The position numbers and the translations under genes were made by a program. This document shows positions 49,629 to 57,325 of a stretch of DNA of 64,000 bases, piece by piece. How positions within the stretch are numbered: the stretch's first letter is position 1; the number at the start of each line of letters is the position of its first letter. This DNA comes from an uncultured bacterium (GTDB lineage: Bacteria > Bacillota > Clostridia > Oscillospirales > Oscillospiraceae). The notes under the pieces were generated by a model, which was given only the letters and a program-made list of their open reading frames with translations, was not told where the DNA came from and did no database searches. Location: positions 1-64,000 of the forward strand of contig CAMNQF010000009.1 of the NCBI GenBank assembly GCA_946548895.1, in the 5' to 3' direction.

Positions 49629-50852
49629 TCATCCCCGCAGCTCCAGCAGCTTCTGCTTCAGCTCGCCCTCGATGCGGCCCAGCTCCAGCTCGGCCTCCTT
49701 GCGTTTCTGGGCCCCGTCCTTCTGGATCTGCATCACCTCGTCCAGGGTGGAGATCAGCTGCTGGTTGGTGTGCTGGAGGGTCTCGATGTCCACCACGGAC
49801 CGCTCCGCCTCCTTGGCCGTCTCGATGGTGCCCATCTTGAGCATCTCCGCGTTCTTCTTCAGCAGCTCGTTGGTCATGTTGGTGACGGCGGACTGGGCGG
49901 CGGTGGCCTGGCGGGAGTGCTCCAGCCCCAGGGCCAGCACCATCTGGCTCTTCCACAGGGGGATGGTGTTCACCAGGGAGGACTGGATCTTCTCCAGCAT
50001 CAGCGCGTCGTTGTTCTGGATCATCCGGGTCTGGGGGCCCATCTGGATGGAGATCATCCGGGTGAGCTCCAGGTCGTGGAGCTTCTTCTCGAAGCGGTTG
50101 CACAGGTTGGCGTAGTCGTTGTACTTCTGGGCGTCCTCCTGGGCGCCGGACTCCGCCGCCTTTTTGCGCATCTCCTCCAAGGTCTCGTTCCGGGCCTTCA
50201 TCAGCGCCTTCTTGCCCGCCAGGATATACATGGTGAGCTCCTTATAGTACTTGGTGTTCAGCTCATACATCTGGTCCAGCATGGCGATGTCCTTCATCAG
50301 GGTGACCTGGTGGCCCTCCAGGATGGAGGCGATCTTGTCCACGTTGACCTCCGCCTTGTCATAACTGGCCTTGAGGGCCATGGCCTCGTTCTTCTTCTTC
50401 TGGAAGAAGCCGAAAATGCCGCTCTTCTCCTCCTGGCCGAAGGTTTTGAGCTCCACCACCAGGGAGGACAGGGCCTCGCCCACCTGGCCCAGGTCCTTGG
50501 TGCGCACGTTGTTCAGGGCGTTCTCCGAGAAGCCGGCGATGTTTTTCTGGGCCGCCGCGCCGTACTGGAGCACCTGGGTGGAGTCGGTGATGTCGATCTT
50601 CTGGGCGAAGTCGTTGACCACCTTGCGCTCCGCCTCGGTGAGCTGGCTCTCGTCCAGCTGGATGGCCTGGGCGTCCCGGGCGGCCTGGACGGCGGCGGCG
50701 TCGTCCGGGGTGATGGCGTTGTCCAGGGTCAGGGTCGGGGCCTCCGGGGCCTTGGGCACGGCGGCCTCCGCCTCCTTGGCGGCCGCCGCGGCGGCGGCGG
50801 AGCCGGTGGGGTCCAGGGTCAGTTCAGGCATCATGTTCAGCTCGTCACTCAT
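49629..50852 (-). CDS. telA: TelA/toxic anion resistance family protein
   Basis: A 407-residue cytoplasmic, mostly helical protein of the TelA (KlaA/YaaN) family associated with tellurite and toxic-anion resistance and cell-envelope stress. Conserved stretches include VNDFAQKIDITDSTQVLQYG, NKYYKELTMYILAGKKAL-type (here NTKYYKELTMYILAGKKAL), RMISIQMGPQTRMIQNND and QSSLVNTIPLWKSQMVLALG. Its start overlaps the upstream 102-residue gene (ATGA). TelA genes typically sit with xpaC, as here. Biochemical function is unproven. Confidence 0.93.
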   Translation of the reverse strand: MSDELNMMPELTLDPTGSAAAAAAAKEAEAAVPKAPEAPTLTLDNAITPDDAAAVQAARDAQAIQLDESQLTEAERKVVNDFAQKIDITDSTQVLQYGAAAQKNIAGFSENALNNVRTKDLGQVGEALSSLVVELKTFGQEEKSGIFGFFQKKKNEAMALKASYDKAEVNVDKIASILEGHQVTLMKDIAMLDQMYELNTKYYKELTMYILAGKKALMKARNETLEEMRKKAAESGAQEDAQKYNDYANLCNRFEKKLHDLELTRMISIQMGPQTRMIQNNDALMLEKIQSSLVNTIPLWKSQMVLALGLEHSRQATAAQSAVTNMTNELLKKNAEMLKMGTIETAKEAERSVVDIETLQHTNQQLISTLDEVMQIQKDGAQKRKEAELELGRIEGELKQKLLELRG

Positions 50853-51157
50853 GGGGTATTCTCCTCCGAATCTTTATTTTTCCGGTTCGAGGGAACCGGG
50901 TCGTCGTCGAACAGCTGGGGATTGCCGGAAAACCGGGGCGGGGTTTGAAAGGGGTCCCTCCTGGTCTCCCCCGGGGTCCTGCGGTATGCCTTCCAAAAGT
51001 TGGACGCGGTGAGCGCGCTCAACACCAGCAGCAGAAGCAGCAGCAGGTTGAACTCAGCCAGCCGCCGCACAAACGCCACCGCCATGGATGCGGCGGCCAG
51101 GGTCCACACGATGGCCAGCACCCGGTAGCCCTGTTTGGTGATCTTTTTTTCCCTCAT
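50849..51157 (-). CDS. small two-helix membrane protein in the xpaC-telA operon
   Basis: A 102-residue protein not recognised. A basic start (MREKKITKQGYR), two hydrophobic helices (about 11-29 and 34-52) and a Pro/Asp/Asn-rich polar tail. It lies between xpaC (9 nt) and telA (4-nt overlap), so it is an integral part of this operon and probably works with them at the membrane. Confidence 0.75.
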   Translation of the reverse strand: MREKKITKQGYRVLAIVWTLAAASMAVAFVRRLAEFNLLLLLLLVLSALTASNFWKAYRRTPGETRRDPFQTPPRFSGNPQLFDDDPVPSNRKNKDSEENTP

Positions 51158-51166
51158 AGGCCCGCC

Positions 51167-51868
51167 TCACTGCCCGCCCAGGGTCATGCCGCCGAAGCCT
51201 TCCTGGGCCAGCATCTGCTCCATCACCTTGATCTCCGCGGAGATGTCCATGGCCTCCTCGCCATACAGGTCGTCCAGCTGGCGGCTGAAGGCGGCGCAGA
51301 TGGTTTCCAGCATCTCCTCAATCTTCCCCTTGGCGCCGTCGATGTTGGTCCCGGACGCCCCGGTGGAGTCCATCCGGTCGTAGGCGTTGAGCAGCTTCAG
51401 GGTGGTGGGCAGGTAGTAGTTCATGAATTTGCGGATCTGGGGCAGCTTGGCGGGGCTGGCGGCCACGGTGTCGATGATTTTCCCCGTGGTGTCCTCCAGG
51501 CGGCTGATCTGGTCGGAGATCCCGGGGTCCTCAATGGAGTCGTTCAGCCGCCGCATCTCCCCCACCGCCCGGTCCCGCTCCGCCAGCAGCGCGTCGATTT
51601 CGGGGTTGCCGGTGGACTTGGGCTTCTCCTCTTCCCTGGGGGCGGGCCGGGGTTCCGGCTCCGGCCCGGGGGCGGCCTGGGCGGGCTCCGCCGTCTCGTA
51701 CCCCCGGTCGGGGAAGAGCATCTTGCCCCCGTAGTAGGCAATCAGGGAGGCCAGTGCCGCCATAATATAGTGGCTGGGCCGGTACAGGGGCAGAAACAGC
51801 GCCCACAGCAGCCACGTCCCTCCGACAAAATAGACGGGCAGCACGCTGCGTTTTTTCATGTAGGCCAC
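51167..51868 (-). CDS. xpaC: XpaC family protein (5-bromo-4-chloroindolyl phosphate hydrolysis protein)
   Basis: A 233-residue protein: two membrane helices (about 10-45), an acidic Pro-rich linker (60-85), then the helical XpaC domain (about 88-230; NPEIDALLAERDRAVGEMRRL, KIIDTVAASPAKLPQIRKFMNYYLPTTLKLLNAYDRM). The historic name comes from a plate phenotype; the enzymatic role is doubtful. The GTG at 51868 follows a GGGGGG tract by 10 nt; an ATG three codons on is an alternative. First gene of the XpaC-TelA operon, with a promoter at 51902-51931. Confidence 0.9.
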   Translation of the reverse strand: MAYMKKRSVLPVYFVGGTWLLWALFLPLYRPSHYIMAALASLIAYYGGKMLFPDRGYETAEPAQAAPGPEPEPRPAPREEEKPKSTGNPEIDALLAERDRAVGEMRRLNDSIEDPGISDQISRLEDTTGKIIDTVAASPAKLPQIRKFMNYYLPTTLKLLNAYDRMDSTGASGTNIDGAKGKIEEMLETICAAFSRQLDDLYGEEAMDISAEIKVMEQMLAQEGFGGMTLGGQ

Positions 51869-51901
51869 CGCCCTCGCCCCCCTTTCAACAATCTGACCTC
51901 T

Positions 51902-51931
51902 ATTTTACTCCCCGGACAAGCCCCCTGTCAA
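51902..51931 (-). promoter_or_regulatory. promoter of the xpaC-telA operon
   Basis: TTGACA, 18 nt, TAAAAT on the minus strand; divergent from the ilvA promoter with about 19 nt between the two -35 boxes. Confidence 0.78.
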
Positions 51932-51950
51932 GAAGAAGGGGGGCGGACGG

Positions 51951-51979
51951 TTGACTTTAACAATTTCTTCATGTAAAAT
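51951..51979 (+). promoter_or_regulatory. promoter of ilvA
   Basis: TTGACT, 17 nt, TAAAAT. Start near 51986 gives a leader of about 100 nt that includes the 52012-52049 palindrome. Confidence 0.8.
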
Positions 51980-52011
51980 AAGGTGCCATTTCAAAATGCC
52001 GCCGGACTTAC

Positions 52012-52049
52012 TTTCACATTTCCGCCCCGGCCGGGGCGGAAATGTGAAA
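52012..52049 (+). repeat. perfect 38-bp palindrome in the ilvA leader
   Basis: TTTCACATTTCCGCCCCGG is followed directly by its exact complement. GTGCC (about 51983) and GGCAC (about 52055) can pair outside it. Seven A follow on the plus strand; the complement gives a T-run only on the minus strand, where no gene ends. Confidence 0.75.
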
Positions 52050-52086
52050 AAAACGGCACTTCAAAAGACAAGGGAGTCCTCTACAG

Positions 52087-53310
52087 ATGATGACGCTAGA
52101 CGATTTCAAAGCGGCCCGGAAAACGCTGGACGGCGTGCTCCACCGCACCGACCTGATGTACAGCCCCTTTTTCTCCAAAGCCTCCGGCTGTCACGTGTAC
52201 ATCAAGCCGGAAAATATGCAGGTCACCGGGGCCTATAAGATCCGGGGGGCCTATTTTAAATGTTCCACCCTGTCCGGGGAGGAGAAGGCCCGGGGGCTGG
52301 TGACGGCCTCGGCGGGCAACCACGCCCAGGGGGTGGCCTACGCCGCCCAGGCGGCGGGGGTGTCGGCCACCATTGTCATGCCCACCACCACCCCCCTGGT
52401 GAAGGTGAACAACACCAAGGACTACGGGGCCAAGGTAGTGCTCCACGGAGAGACCTTCGACGACGCGGCGGCCCTGGCCGCCCAATTGAGTCAGGAGGAG
52501 GGGCTCACCTACGTCCACCCCTTCAACGACCTCACCGTGTCCACCGGCCAGGGTACCATCGCCTATGAGATCTTCAAGGACCTGCCCGACGTGGACGTGA
52601 TCCTGGTGCCCATCGGGGGCGGCGGGCTGGCGGCGGGGGTGTCCACCCTGGCCAAGCTGCTCAACCCGTCGGTGCGGGTCATCGGCGTGGAGCCCTCCGG
52701 GGCGGCCTCCATGAAGGCCAGCCTGGAGGCGGGCCATGTGGTGACGCTGGACCACGTGTCCACCATCGCCGACGGCGTGGCCGTCAAAACTCCCGGCGAC
52801 CAGGTGTTCCCCTACCTCCAGAAAAACCTGGACGGCGTCATCACCATCGACGACAACGAGCTGGTGGACGCCTTCCTGGATGTGATGGAGAAGCACAAGA
52901 TGATCGTGGAGAACGCCGGCCTGCTCCCCATCGCGGCGCTGAAGCACCTGGACTGCCCTGGGCAGAACGTGGTGCCGGTGTTGTCCGGCGGCAATATGGA
53001 CGTGATCACCATCTCCTCCCTGGTGCAGCACGGGCTCATCAACCGGGGGAGGATCTTCACCTTCTCGGTGCAGCTGCCCGACCGGCCCGGCGAGCTGCTG
53101 CGCATCGCCGACCTGGTGGCCAAGCTCAACGGCAACATCATCAAGCTGGACCACAACCAGTTCGTCAACATCAACCGCCAGGCGGGGGTGGAGCTGAAAG
53201 TGACGCTGGAGGCCTTCGGCCTCGGCCACAAAGCGGAGATTCTGGACGCCCTGCGCCAGGCGGGTTATCAGGTGCGGGAGGTGGCCGCCAGCGGCACCAT
53301 CACGGGATAG
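52087..53310 (+). CDS. ilvA: threonine ammonia-lyase with ACT-like domain
   Basis: PLP enzyme that deaminates threonine to 2-oxobutanoate, either for isoleucine synthesis or for threonine catabolism. It has 407 residues: the catalytic domain has the Schiff-base lysine K51 in GAYKIRGAY, SAGNHAQGVAYAA and the Gly loop PIGGGGLAAG, and the C-terminal ACT-like regulatory part (about 325-400) starts FTFSVQLPDRPGELLRIADL. The short ACT arrangement fits the TdcB/IlvA2 type. Two ATG codons start the frame; AGGGAG is about 11 nt upstream. Confidence 0.95.
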   Translation: MMTLDDFKAARKTLDGVLHRTDLMYSPFFSKASGCHVYIKPENMQVTGAYKIRGAYFKCSTLSGEEKARGLVTASAGNHAQGVAYAAQAAGVSATIVMPTTTPLVKVNNTKDYGAKVVLHGETFDDAAALAAQLSQEEGLTYVHPFNDLTVSTGQGTIAYEIFKDLPDVDVILVPIGGGGLAAGVSTLAKLLNPSVRVIGVEPSGAASMKASLEAGHVVTLDHVSTIADGVAVKTPGDQVFPYLQKNLDGVITIDDNELVDAFLDVMEKHKMIVENAGLLPIAALKHLDCPGQNVVPVLSGGNMDVITISSLVQHGLINRGRIFTFSVQLPDRPGELLRIADLVAKLNGNIIKLDHNQFVNINRQAGVELKVTLEAFGLGHKAEILDALRQAGYQVREVAASGTITG

Positions 53311-53326
53311 CCCCCAACGCCACAAT

Positions 53327-53353
53327 CCCCCCGCCGCACGGGGCGGCGGGGGG
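53327..53353 (+). terminator. hairpin after ilvA
   Basis: CCCCCCGCCGC with GCGGCGGGGGG; weak tail TATTC. The rest of the gap to rpe (53354-53542) is very GC-rich with no gene seen. Confidence 0.55.
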
Positions 53354-53542
53354 TATTCAGGTGCGGCGCGCCCACCGGGCACGGGCCGGGCGCGAGCGGG
53401 GGCGTGGGGGAACCGTCCAGCCAACCCCGGCGGCGACCTCCGCGTGTTCTATCCTATGCGGCAGGGCGGCGGGTGCGCCGCCGCGCCCGCCGGGACGGGG
53501 CCCGTCCGCAGGCGGATTTCTTTGGAAAAGGGAGAGAAAATC

Positions 53543-54202
53543 ATGGTCAAAATCGCGCCTTCCATCCTCTCGGCGGATTTTTGCAATTTGGAGCGGGACA
53601 TAAAGCGGGTGTCCGCCGCGGACTGGCTCCACGTGGACGTGATGGACGGGATGTTTGTCCCCAACCTCACCATCGGCGTGCCGGTGGTGGCGTCCATTCG
53701 GAAGCATACCGAGATGTTTTTAGACGTGCATCTGATGATTGATAAGCCGGCGCGGTATATCGGCCAGTTCTGCAAGGCCGGGGCGGACCTGCTGTCCGTC
53801 CACCTGGAGGCGGACCACCCCACCCGCATCGCCGACGCCCTCCGGGCCATGGAGGATAACGGGGTGAAGAAGGCGGTGGCCCTGCGGCCCATCACGTCGG
53901 CCAGGGCCGTGCTGCCCTATATCGAGCGGCTGGACATGGTGCTGGTGATGACGGTGGAGCCCGGTTTCGGCGGGCAGGCGTTCATGGAATCTCAGCTGGA
54001 CACCATCCGGGAGGTCCGGGCGCTGATCGACAAATACAACCCCTCCTGCGAGCTGGAGGTGGACGGCGGCATCGCCCCCGGCACGGCGGAACGGGTCATC
54101 GAGGCCGGGGCCACGGTGCTGGTGGCCGGGTCTGCGGTGTATGGCGCGGCCGACCCCGCCAGGGCTATCGAAAAGTTGAGGAATGGGGAGGAAACGGGAT
54201 GA
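53543..54202 (+). CDS. rpe: ribulose-phosphate 3-epimerase
   Basis: Interconverts ribulose 5-phosphate and xylulose 5-phosphate. It has 219 residues, the usual TIM barrel: KIAPSILSADF, HVDVMDGMFVPNLTIG, DVHLMIDKPARYI, VMTVEPGFGGQAFME and the phosphate loop VDGGIAPGTAE. The ATG at 53543 follows GGGAGAG; upstream in-frame starts would add a non-homologous leader. Its stop overlaps the next small gene (ATGA). Confidence 0.97.
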   Translation: MVKIAPSILSADFCNLERDIKRVSAADWLHVDVMDGMFVPNLTIGVPVVASIRKHTEMFLDVHLMIDKPARYIGQFCKAGADLLSVHLEADHPTRIADALRAMEDNGVKKAVALRPITSARAVLPYIERLDMVLVMTVEPGFGGQAFMESQLDTIREVRALIDKYNPSCELEVDGGIAPGTAERVIEAGATVLVAGSAVYGAADPARAIEKLRNGEETG

Positions 54203-54342
54203 AAGCATATCGAATCCAGGTGTCTGCCGATGTGAAGCGGGCAGAGGCCATGATGAACGAGATGGCGGCCGCCGGCTGGCAGGTCAAATCCACCGCTTGG
54301 GGTCAGAACGGACTCGTGGTCACTTTCGAGCGGGACGCATAA
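54199..54342 (+). CDS. DUF4177-like small protein after rpe
   Basis: A 47-residue protein starting MKAYRIQVSADVKRAEAMMN, with AAAGWQVKSTAW and ending LVVTFERDA. The GW motif and the VTFER end match the DUF4177 pattern of the 60-residue protein at 26694. The ATG overlaps the rpe stop (ATGA), and GGAGG lies 8 nt upstream, so expression is well supported though the protein is tiny. Function unknown. recR begins 21 nt later. Confidence 0.75.
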   Translation: MKAYRIQVSADVKRAEAMMNEMAAAGWQVKSTAWGQNGLVVTFERDA

Positions 54343-54363
54343 CTTTATTTTGGAGCTGATACC

Positions 54364-54966
54364 ATGGACTATTTCCCCGCGGCTCTTGAAAACTTAGTGG
54401 AGCAGTTCGCCAAGCTCCCCGGCGTGGGCCGCAAGAGCGCCCAGCGGCTGGCCTTCTACATCCTGGACCAGCCGGAGCAGACGGCGCAAGACTTCGCCGC
54501 CGCCCTGCTGGACGCGAAAAAGAGCATCGGCTGCTGCCCCGTGTGCCAGAACCTCACCGACGGGGACGGCGAGTGCGCCATCTGCGCCTCCTCCAAGCGG
54601 GACCACGCCACCGTCTGCGTGGTGGCCGACCCCAAGGACGTCATGGCCATGGAGCGCTCCCGGGAGTACGGCGGGGTGTACCACGTGCTCCACGGCGTGA
54701 TCTCCCCTATGAACCACGTGGGCCCCGACGGCCTGCGCATCGCCCAGCTGGTGGAGCGGGTGGCGGCGGGCGGCGTCGAGGAGGTCATCATGGCCACCAA
54801 CCCGGACACCGAGGGGGAGACCACCGCCATGTACCTGTCCCGGCTGCTGAAGCCCTTCGGCGTGAAGACCACCCGGCTGGCCTACGGCATCCCGGTGGGC
54901 AGCCACCTAGAGTTTGCCGACGACGCCACGTTAATGCGCGCCCTGGAGGGGCGGCGGGAAATTTGA
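54364..54966 (+). CDS. recR: recombination protein RecR
   Basis: A 200-residue DNA-repair protein acting with RecF/RecO to load RecA at gaps. Features: helix-hairpin-helix LPGVGRKSAQRLAFYIL (about 19-35), a Cys4 zinc finger CCPVC and CAIC, the Toprim domain VVADPKDVMAMER to IMATNPDTEGETTA and a conserved end. TGGAG precedes the ATG by 9 nt. In many Firmicutes recR follows dnaX; here it follows rpe and a DUF4177-like gene. Confidence 0.97.
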   Translation: MDYFPAALENLVEQFAKLPGVGRKSAQRLAFYILDQPEQTAQDFAAALLDAKKSIGCCPVCQNLTDGDGECAICASSKRDHATVCVVADPKDVMAMERSREYGGVYHVLHGVISPMNHVGPDGLRIAQLVERVAAGGVEEVIMATNPDTEGETTAMYLSRLLKPFGVKTTRLAYGIPVGSHLEFADDATLMRALEGRREI

Positions 54967-55027
54967 CCTGGCCTGCGCGGGGCCGGGCTCCACACCGTTC
55001 TTTTGACACTTTTTTAACAAAAATCAG

Positions 55028-55063
55028 GCGCAGAATCGGAATTTTTTCCGTTTCTGCGCTTTT
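55028..55063 (+). terminator. terminator after recR
   Basis: GCGCAGAATCGGAA pairs with TTCCGTTTCTGCGC (one mismatch), loop TTTT, followed by TTTT. Confidence 0.8.
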
Positions 55064-55135
55064 CCTCTTCCCTTTTTCGCGAATCTATGGCATAATAGGG
55101 CTATACAAAAATTTCCGCCAAAGGAGGACCGCCCC

Positions 55136-57136
55136 ATGAAGCCCACCGTGACCTTTTCCCCCGAGCGCCTGGACTACCTGAAGCTGCTGGCCAGGCAGTA
55201 CCCCAACGTCCAGTCCGCCTGCACCGAGATCATCAACCTGCGGGCCATCCAGAACCTGCCCAAGGGCACCGAGCACTTCCTGTCCGACGTCCACGGGGAG
55301 TACGAGGCCTTCCAGCACATCCTCAACTCCGCCTCCGGCGTGGTCCGGGTGAAGATCGACGAGCTGCTGGGCGCCACCGTCCCCCGGTCCGACCGGGACC
55401 AGCTGGCCACCCTCATCTACTACCCCGAGGAGAAGCTGGAGGAGATCGAGCGGGAGTGCGACGATATGCGGGAGTGGTACCGGATCACCTTCCACCGGCT
55501 CATCGACCTGTGCTGCCTGGTCAGCGCCAAGTACACCCGCTCCAAGGTGCGCAAGGCCATGCCCCCGGAGTACGCCTACATCATCGACGAGCTGATCCAC
55601 ACCCACTATGAGAAGAACGAGGCGGACAAGCGGGATTACTACGAAAACATCATCAACACCATCATCGACCTGGACCGGGCCTCCAACTTCCTCATCCAGC
55701 TGTGCGAGCTCATCAAGAGGCTGTCCGTGGACCACCTCCACCTGGTGGGCGACATCTTCGACCGGGGCCCCGGCGCCGACGTCATCATGGACAGCCTGAT
55801 GGCCTACCACAGCGTGGACATACAGTGGGGCAACCACGACATCCTGTGGATGGGGGCGGCCTCCGGCTCCCGCACCCTGGTGGCCACGGTGCTGGTCAAC
55901 TCCCTGCGGTACAACAACCTGGAGGTCATTGAGACGGGCTACGGCATCTCCCTGCGGCCCCTGTCCGTCTTTGCCGACGAGTTCTACCGCCACTGCGACG
56001 TGAGCCGCTTCGAGGTGAAAATCGCCAAGGAGGACGAGGACAGCGTCACCGACCGGGACAAGCTGCTGTGCGCCCGGATGCACAAGGCCATCTCCATGAT
56101 CCTGTTCAAGCTGGAGGGGCAGAAAATCAAGCGCAACCCCGACTTCCATATGGACGACCGGCTGCTGCTGGACAAAATCGACTACGACGCCAAGACCATC
56201 ACCATCGACGGCGTGGTCCACCCCCTGCTGGACACCGACTTCCCCACCGTGGACCCGGCGGACCCCTACGCCCTCACCCCGGAGGAGGACGCCCTCATCA
56301 ACACCCTCACCCGCTCCTTCCGGCACAGCGAGAAGCTCCAGCGCCACGTCCGCTTCCTCTACTCCAAGGGCAGCCTGTACCGCATCTACAACGGCAACCT
56401 GCTCTTCCACGGCTGCATCCCCATGCACCCGGACGGCTCCCTCATGCGCTTCTCCCTCATGGGCTGCCATGACCTGTCCGGCCGTGCCTTCCTGGACTAC
56501 GCCGACCGGGTGGCCCGGCGGGCCTACTACAACAAGATGGGCTCCCCGGAGCGGCAGCAGGGCATGGACTTCCTGTGGTGGCTGTGGGCGGGCCGGAACA
56601 GCCCCATTTTCGGCCGGGACCGCATGACCACCTTTGAGCGGCGGTTTATCGCCGACGATTCCACCCATACGGAGGCCAAAAACGCCTACTACACCCTGTA
56701 CAACGACCCGGCGGTGTGCGAGGGCATCCTGAAGGAGTTCGGCCTGGAGGGCCCCCACTGCCACATCATCAACGGCCATATCCCCGTCAAATCCAAGAGG
56801 GGAGAGAGCCCCGTCAAGGGGGGCGGCCGGCTGATCGTCATCGACGGCGGGTTCTGCAAGGCGTACCAAAAGACCACCGGCATCGCCGGGTACACCCTCA
56901 TCTATAACTCCGCCTGCTTCCGGCTGGTGGCCCACGAGCCCTTTGTGGGCAAGGCCGCCGCCATCCGCAAAAATTACGACATTGCCTCCACCACCCAGGT
57001 GTTCGAGCGGCTGGAGAGCCGGGCCATGATCCTCCAGACCGACATCGGCCGGAAGCTCCAGGGCCAGATCGACGAGCTGGTGGACCTGGTGGCCGCCTTC
57101 CGCAGCGGCGCCATCGTGGAGAGCCACAAGGCCTGA
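55136..57136 (+). CDS. fbp: fructose-1,6-bisphosphatase class 3
   Basis: Gluconeogenic phosphatase of the Firmicute-specific FBPase class III, 666 residues (usual 640-670). The metallophosphoesterase motifs are LVGDIFDRGPGADVIMDSL and QWGNHDILWMGAASGS, with the family stretch FHGCIPMHPDGSLMRF and HIINGHIPVKSKRGESPVKG. AAAGGAGG lies 9 nt before the ATG; GGCATAAT at about 55089-55096 may be its -10 box. A strong terminator at 57150 follows. Confidence 0.97.
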   Translation: MKPTVTFSPERLDYLKLLARQYPNVQSACTEIINLRAIQNLPKGTEHFLSDVHGEYEAFQHILNSASGVVRVKIDELLGATVPRSDRDQLATLIYYPEEKLEEIERECDDMREWYRITFHRLIDLCCLVSAKYTRSKVRKAMPPEYAYIIDELIHTHYEKNEADKRDYYENIINTIIDLDRASNFLIQLCELIKRLSVDHLHLVGDIFDRGPGADVIMDSLMAYHSVDIQWGNHDILWMGAASGSRTLVATVLVNSLRYNNLEVIETGYGISLRPLSVFADEFYRHCDVSRFEVKIAKEDEDSVTDRDKLLCARMHKAISMILFKLEGQKIKRNPDFHMDDRLLLDKIDYDAKTITIDGVVHPLLDTDFPTVDPADPYALTPEEDALINTLTRSFRHSEKLQRHVRFLYSKGSLYRIYNGNLLFHGCIPMHPDGSLMRFSLMGCHDLSGRAFLDYADRVARRAYYNKMGSPERQQGMDFLWWLWAGRNSPIFGRDRMTTFERRFIADDSTHTEAKNAYYTLYNDPAVCEGILKEFGLEGPHCHIINGHIPVKSKRGESPVKGGGRLIVIDGGFCKAYQKTTGIAGYTLIYNSACFRLVAHEPFVGKAAAIRKNYDIASTTQVFERLESRAMILQTDIGRKLQGQIDELVDLVAAFRSGAIVESHKA

Positions 57137-57149
57137 CCGCCAAAAATCC

Positions 57150-57189
57150 GAGAAACCCTCCCGCCGCTGCCGCGGCGGGAGGGTTTCTC
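57150..57189 (+). terminator. terminator of fbp
   Basis: An 18-bp stem starting GAGAAACCCTCCCGCCGC, loop TGCC, then TAAAAACTTTTAA. Confidence 0.85.
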
Positions 57190-57262
57190 TAAAAACTTTT
57201 AAATCCCACACTTTTCCACCAGTTTGATACCAAATTGTAACCTTTTTTCCGTATACTTTTCC

Positions 57263-57291
57263 TTGCCCATTTCAATATATAGTGGTACAAT
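57263..57291 (+). promoter_or_regulatory. promoter of the vanW-domain gene
   Basis: TTGCCC, 17 nt, TACAAT with an extended TGG. A start near 57298 excludes the upstream in-frame ATG at 57290 and supports the ATG at 57326. Confidence 0.65.
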
Positions 57292-57325
57292 GTTTTTACT
57301 TGTGTTCGCGGGAGGTCTGCTGCTT

